Source: SLJK01 sp964567295
Lineage (GTDB): Bacteria; Bacillota; Dethiobacteria; DTU022; UBA8154
Length of the DNA stretch: 64,000 nt
Reading direction: 5' to 3'
Assembly (NCBI GenBank): GCA_964567295.1
Contig: CAZMLU010000001.1
Coordinates: 29,358 to 93,357 of the forward strand
Part shown: positions 43,576 to 52,214 of the stretch, piece after piece
Numbering within the stretch: position 1 is the first letter of the stretch
Layout of the letters: each line of letters opens with the position of its first letter
The notes under the pieces: model-generated
What the model was told of the DNA's origin: nothing
What the model saw: only the letters and a program-made list of their open reading frames with translations
Database searches by the model: none
Made by a program: the position numbers and the translations under genes

Positions 43576-43586
43576 CATAAAATAGG

Positions 43587-45092
43587 CTATGCGCTGGGAT
43601 ATACACTGTATTTTCCTCCATTTTCCTCCCAAAGCAGTTCCTGATCAATAGTATATAGATTATCCATCTGCAACTCTTTGGCGGTCATCTTATCCCCGGC
43701 ATCTGCTTCGGAAGGGTTTTTCGCCACCTCTTTCTTATCATGAGCAAAACCGGGAATATTGTTTTTTCTTTCCTCTAAGAATTTCTGGGCCACCTGGGGA
43801 AAGAGAATATAAGAAAGAAGGTCTTCCTCGTTTCGGATAAAGTCTTGTGCCTCTTCGCGCGCCTTTTCCATTTGTGGTTCCAGGAGATCTGCGGGCCGCC
43901 CTTTAAAAGATTCTTCACTGCCCAGAACTTTCCGAAGCAGATCCGGGTCTATCTCCCCGGGAGGCTGGCCGTATAATCCTTTAAGGTAATTTTTTACCTC
44001 TGTCAGGACAATTTTGTAACGCTCACCTGTCATGACATTCATGACAGCCTGTGTCCCCACAATCTGGCTGGAAGGTGTCACCAGCGGCGGATAGCCCAGT
44101 TCAGCCCTTACCCTTGGCACTTCCTGGAGAACTTCTTCAAAGAGATGAGAAGAGTTTTGGCTGGCCAACTGCGAGGCCAGGTTAGAAATCATCCCGCCGG
44201 GAATCTGGTAAATTAGTACAGCAGTATCCACGCCCATGACTTCGATAGGTATTTTATAGCCGGAGCGAATTTCTTTAAAGTAGCTTGCTATTTCAGTGAT
44301 AAGGTCCAAGTCCAGCTCCGTATCATAGGGTGTTCCCTTCAGTGCAGCTACCATGCTGTCGGTGGGTGGTTGAGAGGCCCCCATGGAAAGACTGGAAATA
44401 GCGGTATCAATAACATCACAGCCCGCCTCAATGGCTTTTAGATAAGACATGTCAGCCATCCCGCTGGTAAAATGAGAATGCAGCTGGACAGGAATGCTGA
44501 GATTTTCTTTCAAGCGCTTGACCAGCTCATAAGCATCATAAGGAGTGATTAGTCCGGCCATATCCTTGATACAGAGGGAATCAGCCCCTTTCTTTTCCAA
44601 CTGGATGCCCAGCTCCACAAAATGGTCAATGTTGTGCAGAGGGCTTATGGTGTAGCTGACAGCGGCCTGGACATGTCCCCCTGCTTCCTTGGTCGCCTTC
44701 ATGGCTTTTTCCAGGTTGCGAATATCATTGAGAGCATCAAAAATACGTATAACGTCTATCCCGTTTTTCAGGGCCAATTTTACAAAAGCCTCCACCACAT
44801 CATCCGGGTAATGGCGATAGCCCACCAGGTTCTGCCCCCTAAGGAGCATCTGTAACTTCGTCTGGGGAAGGCTTTCCCTTAAAAGGGCCAGTCTTTCCCA
44901 CGGATCTTCATCCAGGTAACGCAAACAGGAGTCAAAGGTGGCGCCTCCCCAAATTTCCAATGAGTGAAAGCCTACCCGGTCTATTTTTGGGGCAATAGGC
45001 AGCATTTCACCTATCTTCATGCGCGTAGCCATCAAGGACTGATGGGCATCTCTTAAAGTGGTATCTGTAATACCTGTCTTTTTTTGTGGCAA
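43587..45092 (-). CDS. Biotin-dependent carboxyltransferase subunit (OadA/PycB/transcarboxylase 5S type), no biotinyl domain
   Basis: A 501-aa protein with the HMGL-like carboxyltransferase TIM barrel (about 10-290): TDTTLRDAHQSLMATRM carries the metal-binding Asp, the catalytic Lys lies in LCIKDMAGLITPYDAYEL, and LHSHFTSGMA supplies the metal His pair. The conserved CT/PYC-associated domain follows (300-440). The C-terminus ends in KYSVYPSA without an AMKM biotin-attachment motif, so the biotin carrier must be a separate protein. The start is TTG at 45092 with AGGAG 9 nt upstream; the frame continues to 45122 without a ribosome site. Substrate could be oxaloacetate/pyruvate or methylmalonyl-CoA linked; no partner subunit is adjacent. 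Confidence 0.88.
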   Translation of the reverse strand: MPQKKTGITDTTLRDAHQSLMATRMKIGEMLPIAPKIDRVGFHSLEIWGGATFDSCLRYLDEDPWERLALLRESLPQTKLQMLLRGQNLVGYRHYPDDVVEAFVKLALKNGIDVIRIFDALNDIRNLEKAMKATKEAGGHVQAAVSYTISPLHNIDHFVELGIQLEKKGADSLCIKDMAGLITPYDAYELVKRLKENLSIPVQLHSHFTSGMADMSYLKAIEAGCDVIDTAISSLSMGASQPPTDSMVAALKGTPYDTELDLDLITEIASYFKEIRSGYKIPIEVMGVDTAVLIYQIPGGMISNLASQLASQNSSHLFEEVLQEVPRVRAELGYPPLVTPSSQIVGTQAVMNVMTGERYKIVLTEVKNYLKGLYGQPPGEIDPDLLRKVLGSEESFKGRPADLLEPQMEKAREEAQDFIRNEEDLLSYILFPQVAQKFLEERKNNIPGFAHDKKEVAKNPSEADAGDKMTAKELQMDNLYTIDQELLWEENGGKYSVYPSA

Positions 45093-45183
45093 GCTTTTGT
45101 ACTCCTTTCGACCTTTCTTCACCTCTTATATTAGCAGTCACAAGCGGAAATTAAAAGATTTTTTTTCTGCCCTTGTTTTTTAA

Positions 45184-46572
45184 TTAATGGCTGACGTACT
45201 CTGCTGAAGCTTTTCCCGCAGTCCAGGAAAGAAAAAGTGCTTCGCTAAGAGCCATTCCGGGCAGCAAGGCTTCGCCGTGAAGCCCTCCCGCAATCTCTCC
45301 GGCGGCATATAAACCCCGCAACACCTTTTCCCCCTTTATTACTTCCCCGAAAGGGGTCACAGCTACTCCTCCCAAAGTATAATCAACTCCACCTTTTACA
45401 GGAGCAATGTAATAGGGAGAAACAGGAACACCCCTCTCTTGCAGCTCTCCTGGCCCGGCCAGGGAATAAGTCTCCACCATATTTTCCAGCTCCTCAAAAG
45501 TGCTGAAGAAATCCGGTGCTTCCAAGGCCAGAGCCGTTTCTTCGGGGACAATTATGTAAACTTCATCTGCGGGTGAGTTAAGAACGAAGGAGAAGAATCG
45601 ATCAGTTTCAAATTGGTTTCCATTTAAGATCTCTCCCTCGGTATTGACAAGAAGGGCTTCTTCAAGAGCCCATTCCGGTAAGGAGAGGTGCGCCTCCTCT
45701 TGGGGAAAGTACAGAGCTATTCTTTTGTTTAAGAATTCTGTTTGGATGATATCTGCCCCTTGATCTGCAGCCAGCTGTAGTCCAAAGCCTTTCTGTGAAG
45801 GACGAAGTTGAATATAATTGTCCCCTTTGGGAAAAAAATCGTGCCACCTGGTAATATCTGCACTGTATCCTCCGTCGGCCAGGATTACACCCTGTAAAAA
45901 TAAGGTAGATAGCTTTCCTTTTCTGTCTTCTATCAAAAGGGATTCTACTCTTTCCTGGGGAGAAAAGTTTATTTCTTTTACGGTTTCGTTTCGGAATATA
46001 ACGCCTAATCGCTCCAAATCACTTAATAACTTCTCTTTGAAAGAGGAAGCAGGCTCTGGCGAAGAACTAAAATGCAAATACGGTTTACGTTCCGGCAGAG
46101 GAAGCGAGTCAAAAGATACTCCTCCCTTTTTCTCTATTCGAAAGTAAAAATATTCTGCCTCATTAACAAAATAATTCAGCAGCAGGGGGTTACTAATATC
46201 TCCTCCCTGCTGCTGAATTAGGTTTTTAAATTCTGAAGCGGTCAATTCCAGGTTCACCTCTTTTTGAGGTGGAGTTCCAATTGCTGCCAGTCCTTCCTTT
46301 ACCAGAAAAAAACAATCTTTGCCCAAATCTTGGCCATGGGGAAACAGGTTGACATTTGCTCCATTTTCGGCTGCTTCCAGGGCAACCATAAGGGCGGCAG
46401 CGCTACCTCCTACAACAGCCAAGTCTATCCCCTCGGAAACTTCAGTAACCGTTTTTTCCCAAAATATTTCTTCCGGGGCCTGTAAAAATAATTGGAAAAC
46501 CAAGATCAGCATCATAACAGCTATCAGCACCGCTGTTATGATGGCGACATTTCCCTTGGACTCTCTCATCAT
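45184..46572 (-). CDS. Membrane-anchored FAD-binding protein, fumarate-reductase-like but lacking key residues
   Basis: A 462-aa flavoprotein with an N-terminal membrane anchor (residues 9-31, IITAVLIAVMMLILVFQLFL) and no Cys for lipidation or heme. The FAD-binding fold starts at IDLAVVGGSAAALMVALEAA and closes with GLYAAGEIAGGLHGEALLPG. It follows the FAD_binding_2 family of fumarate reductase flavoproteins, yet the substrate-side HHTMGG-like motif reads DYTLGG and the NRLGGN-like motif reads ALLPGM, so the catalytic His and Arg seem lost. It starts 3 nt after gyrA and is probably on the gyrBA transcript. Function unknown; an electron-transfer or structural role outside the usual fumarate chemistry is possible. 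Confidence 0.75.
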   Translation of the reverse strand: MMRESKGNVAIITAVLIAVMMLILVFQLFLQAPEEIFWEKTVTEVSEGIDLAVVGGSAAALMVALEAAENGANVNLFPHGQDLGKDCFFLVKEGLAAIGTPPQKEVNLELTASEFKNLIQQQGGDISNPLLLNYFVNEAEYFYFRIEKKGGVSFDSLPLPERKPYLHFSSSPEPASSFKEKLLSDLERLGVIFRNETVKEINFSPQERVESLLIEDRKGKLSTLFLQGVILADGGYSADITRWHDFFPKGDNYIQLRPSQKGFGLQLAADQGADIIQTEFLNKRIALYFPQEEAHLSLPEWALEEALLVNTEGEILNGNQFETDRFFSFVLNSPADEVYIIVPEETALALEAPDFFSTFEELENMVETYSLAGPGELQERGVPVSPYYIAPVKGGVDYTLGGVAVTPFGEVIKGEKVLRGLYAAGEIAGGLHGEALLPGMALSEALFLSWTAGKASAEYVSH

Positions 46573-46575
46573 TTA

Positions 46576-49032
46576 TTACTCCTTACTTACAATAGCCGCG
46601 TTGACTACCTTATCATCGGCTGAGGAAAGTCGCATAAGGGTAACTCCACGGGCATAGCGTCCTTGCAGCGAAACTTGAGATACCTTTTCACGAATAATAA
46701 GGCCACGGGCAGTAACCATAATAAATTCATCTTCGTCCTGTGCCAGGTTAAAAAAGATTAGCACACCTGTTTTGGCGATGGATTTAATAGCAATTGTTCC
46801 TTTTCCACCTCTACTTTGACTTCGAAACTCTTTCAGTGCAGTTTTCTTCCCGTATCCCCTTTCAGTTATGAAAAGAATTCTTTCTTCATCATGGAAAACC
46901 AAATTCATGCCGATAACATAATCATCCGGGAATAGAGCTATTCCTTTAACCCCCCTGGCACTCCGCCCGAGGGGGCGCAGGGAGTTTTCCGGGAAACGGA
47001 TCAACAAACCTTTTGAAGTAGCCAGCATAATATCAGCCGCGGAGCTGTTCTTCGCCTTTTCGGAAGCAACGCTCAGGTATTTAACGGAAATTAGCTCGTC
47101 CTCCTTCAATAAGGTTAAAGCAATCAAGCCAGAGCGCCTTGCTCCTGCATATTCGCGAAGGCGAGTTTTTTTAACTATCCCTTTCTTAGTGGCCATAATC
47201 AGAAGGTCCTCGTTCCCATGTTTCTCCAAAGGAAATACAGCTGATATATATTCTTTTGGTTCCAGGGGGAGCAGATTAACTATTGCAGTGCCCCTGGCTT
47301 GCCGTCCGGCTTCGGGAATTTCATAAACTTTGAGCGGATAAACTTTTCCATTATTGCTAAAGCAAAGCATTTTATCTTTGGTAGATGAAACAAATAGGTG
47401 CTCGATGAAATCTGTTTCTCTAACACTATGGGCGATAACACCCCTTCCTCCACGGTGCTGACTTCGGTATGAAGCCAACGGCAGGCGTTTTATATAACCC
47501 TGTTGTGTAAGGGTTACTACCACCTGTTCCTCAACGATAAGATCATATGGATCTATTTCTTCTTCGTCCGGAACAATTTTAGTCAGTCTTTTATCCCCGA
47601 ATTTTTTCTTTATGGCCAGAAGTTCTTTTTTGATCTCCTCTAAGACCAGGCTTTCATCTGCCAACAATGCTTCCAGGTAGGCAATTTCTTCCATGAGGGC
47701 GCGAAATTCTTCCTCCAGTTTGTGTCTTTCCAGTGCAGTCAACCTTTGCAAGCGCATATCCAAGATAGCCTGAGCTTGTTCTTCGGTAAGGCCAAATTCC
47801 GTTTTAAGGCCTGTTCGGGCCTTTTCCACATTATCCGCGCCCCGAATAATGGCTATAACCCGGTCCAGATTATTTAAGGCTATGCGCAAACCTTCCACAA
47901 TATGGGCCCTATCTCGTGCGCGTCGCAGCAGAAACTGGGATCGGCGGGAAATAATTTCCTTTTGATGTTTTAAATAGGCCTCCAGCATCTCTTTTAAGTT
48001 AAGGACCCTGGGTCTCCCTTCCACCAAGGCCAGCATAATTATACCGAAGCTCTGCTGCAGGGGGGTAAATTTATAAAGCTGATTTAAGGTAACTTGAGGG
48101 TTAAAACCTTTTTTTATTTCTATCACTACACGTACTCCGCTGCGGTCTGACTCATCCCTCAACTCAGAAATACCATCTATCCTTTTTTCCCTGACCAGTT
48201 CGGCGATCTTTTCGATTAAACGGGCTTTGTTTTGCTGGAAAGGAACTTCTGTTATGAGCACCCTGTCTCTGCCTTCTTCCGTTTTTTCCACCGTTGTTTT
48301 CCCGCGAACTTTGATGGTTCCCCTACCACTGAGGTATGCTTCTGTTATTCCTTTGGTTCCGAGAATTATTCCTCCCGTTGGAAAATCCGGTCCCTTTACA
48401 AATTTAAGCAAATCTTCCGGGCTGCAATCCATATTTTCAATCAGATAGAAAAGAGCTTCTATAACTTCGGAAAGGTTATGAGGCGGGATATTAGTGGCCA
48501 TACCTACTGCAATTCCAGAAGACCCGTTTACCAGTAGGTTGGGGTAATGAGAGGGCAATACCGAAGGTTCTTCCAGGGTTTCATCAAAGTTGAGACGGAA
48601 ATCCACCGTTTCTTTGTCCAGATCTCGCAACATCTCCAAGGCCAGGGGCGAAAGCCTGGCCTCAGTATAACGCATAGCCGCTGCCCCGTCTCCATCCATA
48701 GAGCCAAAGTTGCCCTGACCATCAACCAGGGGGTAGCGCATAGAAAAATTTTGGGCCATGCGTACCATGGCTTCATAAACAGCAAGATCTCCATGTGGAT
48801 GGTATTTACCAAGAACTTCACCCACCAGGCGAGCCGATTTTTTATGAGGCTTATCCGGAGTTAAGCCCAGTTCTTGTTTGGCATAAAGTATTCTTCGGTG
48901 AACAGGCTTAAGGCCATCCCTCACATCTGGAAGAGCCCTACTGACGATCACGCTCATGGCATAATCTAAAAAAGAGTTTTGCACTTCTTCATGCAAAGGA
49001 ATGGCTGTTACTTTTCCGATATTTTGGTCCAT
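46576..49032 (-). CDS. gyrA: DNA gyrase subunit A
   Basis: An 818-aa type IIA topoisomerase subunit that cuts and rejoins DNA during negative supercoiling. The catalytic Tyr122 lies in RYTEARLSPL. The quinolone-resistance region reads HPHGDLAVYEAMV, with Leu at position 83 where Ser or Thr is usual. The C-terminal beta-pinwheel has six blades and a GyrA box variant QSRGGKG, which supports gyrase rather than topoisomerase IV. It lies 43 nt after gyrB. Confidence 0.98.
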   Translation of the reverse strand: MDQNIGKVTAIPLHEEVQNSFLDYAMSVIVSRALPDVRDGLKPVHRRILYAKQELGLTPDKPHKKSARLVGEVLGKYHPHGDLAVYEAMVRMAQNFSMRYPLVDGQGNFGSMDGDGAAAMRYTEARLSPLALEMLRDLDKETVDFRLNFDETLEEPSVLPSHYPNLLVNGSSGIAVGMATNIPPHNLSEVIEALFYLIENMDCSPEDLLKFVKGPDFPTGGIILGTKGITEAYLSGRGTIKVRGKTTVEKTEEGRDRVLITEVPFQQNKARLIEKIAELVREKRIDGISELRDESDRSGVRVVIEIKKGFNPQVTLNQLYKFTPLQQSFGIIMLALVEGRPRVLNLKEMLEAYLKHQKEIISRRSQFLLRRARDRAHIVEGLRIALNNLDRVIAIIRGADNVEKARTGLKTEFGLTEEQAQAILDMRLQRLTALERHKLEEEFRALMEEIAYLEALLADESLVLEEIKKELLAIKKKFGDKRLTKIVPDEEEIDPYDLIVEEQVVVTLTQQGYIKRLPLASYRSQHRGGRGVIAHSVRETDFIEHLFVSSTKDKMLCFSNNGKVYPLKVYEIPEAGRQARGTAIVNLLPLEPKEYISAVFPLEKHGNEDLLIMATKKGIVKKTRLREYAGARRSGLIALTLLKEDELISVKYLSVASEKAKNSSAADIMLATSKGLLIRFPENSLRPLGRSARGVKGIALFPDDYVIGMNLVFHDEERILFITERGYGKKTALKEFRSQSRGGKGTIAIKSIAKTGVLIFFNLAQDEDEFIMVTARGLIIREKVSQVSLQGRYARGVTLMRLSSADDKVVNAAIVSKE

Positions 49033-49075
49033 TAATATTATATCCTCCTCATAACCGGTTAGGAATTACTTTCTT

Positions 49076-50995
49076 TTATATATCCAGATTTCGGACATCC
49101 CGGGCATGTTCTTCTATAAAGCGACGACGAGGCTCCACCTTTTCTCCCATCAGAACCGAAAGGATATTGTTGGCAGTTATGGCATCCTGCAGATCTACTT
49201 TAAAAATGGCCCTGCTCTCGGGATTTAGGGTTGTCTTCCACAACTGCTCGGGATTCATCTCTCCCAAACCTTTATAGCGCTGGATTGAGGTTCCTTTGCG
49301 GCCTATTTCGTCCATGAGCCCGTTAAGCTCTGCTTCCCGGTAAAGATAATAGGTCTTTTTCTTTTTAGTAATTTTTAAGAGAGGAGGCTGGGCAATATAA
49401 ACATAACCCAAAGAAATAAGGGGCTCCATATAGCGGAAGAAAAAGGTGAGAAGCAAAGTCCTTATATGTGAACCATCGACATCTGCGTCTGTCATTATAA
49501 TTATGCGATGATAGCGCAGATTATCAATGGAAAAATCATCACCGATACCTGTACCCAGAACCGTAATAAGGGAACGGATCTCCTCATTGGCCAGGATCTT
49601 ATCTAGACGTGCTTTCTCCACGTTTAATATTTTACCTCTTAAGGGAAGAACAGCCTGAAAATGTCTGTCCCGTCCTTGTTTTGCCGAACCTCCTGCCGAA
49701 TCGCCCTCTACCACAAAAAGTTCGCTTTGGGAAGCGTCCTTGCTAGTACAGTCCGCCAGTTTGCCGGGCAAATTACTAATCTCCAGAGCACTTTTCCTTC
49801 GGGTAAGTTCCCTGGCTTTTCTGGCTGCCTCCCTGACCCTGGAAGCCTGTAGAGCCTTTTCACATATTTTTTTAGCCGTTGAAGGGTTCTGTTCCATCAG
49901 GTCTCCCAGTTCACTTAAGAGGACTCCTTCAACGATTCCTCGCACTTCAGAATTTCCCAGCCTTGTTTTTGTCTGTCCTTCAAACTGAGGATCCAAGATC
50001 CTGACGTTAAGAATGGCTGTCAAGCCTTCCCTGATATCTTCTCCTTGAAGGTTATCCTGGTTGTCTTTCAAAACTCCCAAACGGCGGGAATGGTCATTGA
50101 TAAGGCGTGTCATCGCTACTTTAAAACCTGATTCGTGAGTGCCACCCTCCCGTGTCCTGATATTGTTGGCATAAGAAAAAATTGTTTCGTTAAAACCTGT
50201 ACAGTACTGCAAAGACATCTCTACATAACAATTGTCCTTCTCTTTTTCAATATAAATTGGCTCCTGTGGAAAAGTCTCCTTGTTTTTATTTAGATATTCC
50301 ACAAATGAACAAATTCCGCCTTCATATTCATAAGTTTCCTCTTTAATTTCTTTTTCTCGTCGATCCTGCAGAATTATTTTTATTCCTTTGTTAAGAAAGG
50401 CTTGTTCTCGCAGCCTCTGTGTCAATACCTGGTAATCAAAAGTAGTATCTTCAAATATATTTGGGTCAGGACTAAAAGTTATCTTGGTTCCCGAGCGGTT
50501 AGTTTTTCCTTTAATTTGTAAAGGTGTTACCGGGTTTCCTTTTTCATAACGTTGATAATATTTTTCTCCATCTCTGGAAACTTCTACTTCTAACCATTCC
50601 GAAAGGGCATTGACTACCGATACACCAACTCCGTGGAGACCACCTGCCACCTTGTAACCCTGTCCCCCAAATTTACCACCTGCATGGAGCATGGTTAAAA
50701 CAACCTCCAGAGCTGATTTTTTTTGTTGGGGGTGCTCCTTTACAGGTATACCTCTGCCATCGTCTATTACAGTTACACTGTTATCTTTATTTATGGAGAT
50801 GTGTATGGAAGTACAGTAGCCGGCCATCGCCTCGTCAATACTGTTATCCACAACTTCAAAAACAAGGTGGTGAAGCCCTCTTGGCCCTGTCGAACCAATA
50901 TACATGCTGGGACGTTTGCGAACAGCTTCAAATCCTTCCAACACCTGGATTTGGTTTTCGTCATAAATTCCTAAATTTTTTTCCTGTTGACTCAT
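49076..50995 (-). CDS. gyrB: DNA gyrase subunit B
   Basis: A 639-aa ATPase subunit. The GHKL ATP site shows EVVDNSIDEAMAGYC, DDGRGIPV and GGLHGVGVSVVNALS; the TOPRIM domain shows VEGDSAGGSAKQGRDR and MTDADVDGSHIRTLLL; the C-terminal tail RYKGLGEMNPEQLW is typical. ATG at 50995 has GGAGG 7 nt upstream; an upstream in-frame ATG at 51013 overlaps that site. It starts 25 nt after remB. Confidence 0.98.
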   Translation of the reverse strand: MSQQEKNLGIYDENQIQVLEGFEAVRKRPSMYIGSTGPRGLHHLVFEVVDNSIDEAMAGYCTSIHISINKDNSVTVIDDGRGIPVKEHPQQKKSALEVVLTMLHAGGKFGGQGYKVAGGLHGVGVSVVNALSEWLEVEVSRDGEKYYQRYEKGNPVTPLQIKGKTNRSGTKITFSPDPNIFEDTTFDYQVLTQRLREQAFLNKGIKIILQDRREKEIKEETYEYEGGICSFVEYLNKNKETFPQEPIYIEKEKDNCYVEMSLQYCTGFNETIFSYANNIRTREGGTHESGFKVAMTRLINDHSRRLGVLKDNQDNLQGEDIREGLTAILNVRILDPQFEGQTKTRLGNSEVRGIVEGVLLSELGDLMEQNPSTAKKICEKALQASRVREAARKARELTRRKSALEISNLPGKLADCTSKDASQSELFVVEGDSAGGSAKQGRDRHFQAVLPLRGKILNVEKARLDKILANEEIRSLITVLGTGIGDDFSIDNLRYHRIIIMTDADVDGSHIRTLLLTFFFRYMEPLISLGYVYIAQPPLLKITKKKKTYYLYREAELNGLMDEIGRKGTSIQRYKGLGEMNPEQLWKTTLNPESRAIFKVDLQDAITANNILSVLMGEKVEPRRRFIEEHARDVRNLDI

Positions 50996-51020
50996 CTTAG
51001 TTCCTCCCCCCATTCCAGAA

Positions 51021-51260
51021 TTATTCCCATTTGTTCTCTATTCTTTTCTGCAAGGTAAGGGGAGCAATATGAGAATAATATACTTTTTCATTAGTGATGA
51101 TAAAAGATTTACAAGCTTCTTTTTCTTTTTTTTGAATCCTGTCGCCGGGAAAACTATCTAAAAATTTGGCATTTACCTGGTTTTCTTTTAGATTAAGGTT
51201 AAAAACCCCTATAATTTCCTCTAGCGCCACCACTTTTGAACTCCCGATATGCAAAAACAA
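51021..51260 (-). CDS. remB: RemB/YaaB (DUF370) family protein
   Basis: A 79-aa protein of the DUF370 family. It begins MFLHIGSSKVVALEEIIGVFNL and contains FIITNEKVYYSHIAPLTLQKR, both typical of YaaB/RemB, which sits between recF and gyrB in Bacillus as well. In Bacillus RemA/RemB affect extracellular-matrix gene expression; the role here is unknown. The frame continues to a stop without the extended helix seen in some homologs. Confidence 0.88.
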   Translation of the reverse strand: MFLHIGSSKVVALEEIIGVFNLNLKENQVNAKFLDSFPGDRIQKKEKEACKSFIITNEKVYYSHIAPLTLQKRIENKWE

Positions 51261-51290
51261 CCTGATTTCCTCCTTATTAATGGATTTAAT

Positions 51291-52214
51291 TTACTCTGTT
51301 TTTGAAAAACAGATCTCCTCTATTCTACGGTATTCCGGGAAATAATGTAATGATTTAATTATATCTTCTTCATTCAGCTGTGTCGGATCTTTTTTTTCTG
51401 AAAGCATTACAAAGCGCTGCATGATTCTTAAAATAATTTTTTTCTTAAATTCTTTAGTGAGCGAACTATGTATTAATATTTTTTGAACACGTTTATAATA
51501 TTGCTGTTTAACTTTCTCCTGGCATATATCGTAAACAATTAATTCAAGAGAAGGATAAAGTGCTTGAAGTTGGTCAAATTTTAGCCAGGGAGTTCTATAA
51601 AAATGGGGTCTTAAGATCTTTCTCCAGCGTTCATATTTCTGTAAACAAAGCAGGCATAATTCACCTTTCATTTCTTTCTTAAAATAAGGAAAACCACAAA
51701 GATAACAATCAACAGCACCGCTCTTTCTCCTACGCTTTTGGCGGGTTAGACTTCCTCGCAGTAATTTAAGAAGTTGTGCCTTGTATTGTGGGGGGCTGTT
51801 CTGTGTTACCTTTTTAAGGATCTCCTTTTCTTCTTGACATAAATCAACTGAAATATTTAAGTTGGGAACACTATCATTCCTCTTAGCTTTAATTCCTCCA
51901 TTGTATTCAAATTTCCTTCTTGAAGAGGAAAAATCAACATTCATAAATTTTATATCTTCTATTGCGCTAAAACCGGCTGCCTTGTTAAATTCTTTGATCA
52001 GTTTTGGTTTAAGCATGGTAAGATGATAAACCCATACGTTATCACTAACCTCAACCCAAAGTTTATTTTCTTTAAGTGAAACCGGAGAGGCATTTTTTAT
52101 AATCTGAGGTCCGACTGCCTGAGACCATAATTTCAAGTAGTCCATTTCTTCTAATTTATCTTCGAATCCGCTTTTTTGAAGAAATTCTGTTAAAGCATGC
52201 TTAATTTTTTCCAT
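51291..52214 (-). CDS. DciA/DUF721-like protein with C-terminal zinc-finger region
   Basis: A 307-aa protein. Residues 1-90 match the DUF721 (DciA) fold, a family that helps load the replicative helicase in many bacteria; LKLWSQAVGPQIIKNASPVSLKENKL and LWVEVSDNVWVYHLTMLKPKLI are diagnostic. Unlike standard DciA of about 100-180 aa, the protein continues with a basic linker (RQKRRRKSG) and a zinc-ribbon-like CxxC-x13-CxxC (Cys170, 173, 187, 190), then a helical, lysine-rich end. It overlaps recF by 14 nt. Its location between recF and gyrB is the usual DUF721 position in Bacillota and Actinobacteria. Confidence 0.8.
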   Translation of the reverse strand: MEKIKHALTEFLQKSGFEDKLEEMDYLKLWSQAVGPQIIKNASPVSLKENKLWVEVSDNVWVYHLTMLKPKLIKEFNKAAGFSAIEDIKFMNVDFSSSRRKFEYNGGIKAKRNDSVPNLNISVDLCQEEKEILKKVTQNSPPQYKAQLLKLLRGSLTRQKRRRKSGAVDCYLCGFPYFKKEMKGELCLLCLQKYERWRKILRPHFYRTPWLKFDQLQALYPSLELIVYDICQEKVKQQYYKRVQKILIHSSLTKEFKKKIILRIMQRFVMLSEKKDPTQLNEEDIIKSLHYFPEYRRIEEICFSKTE

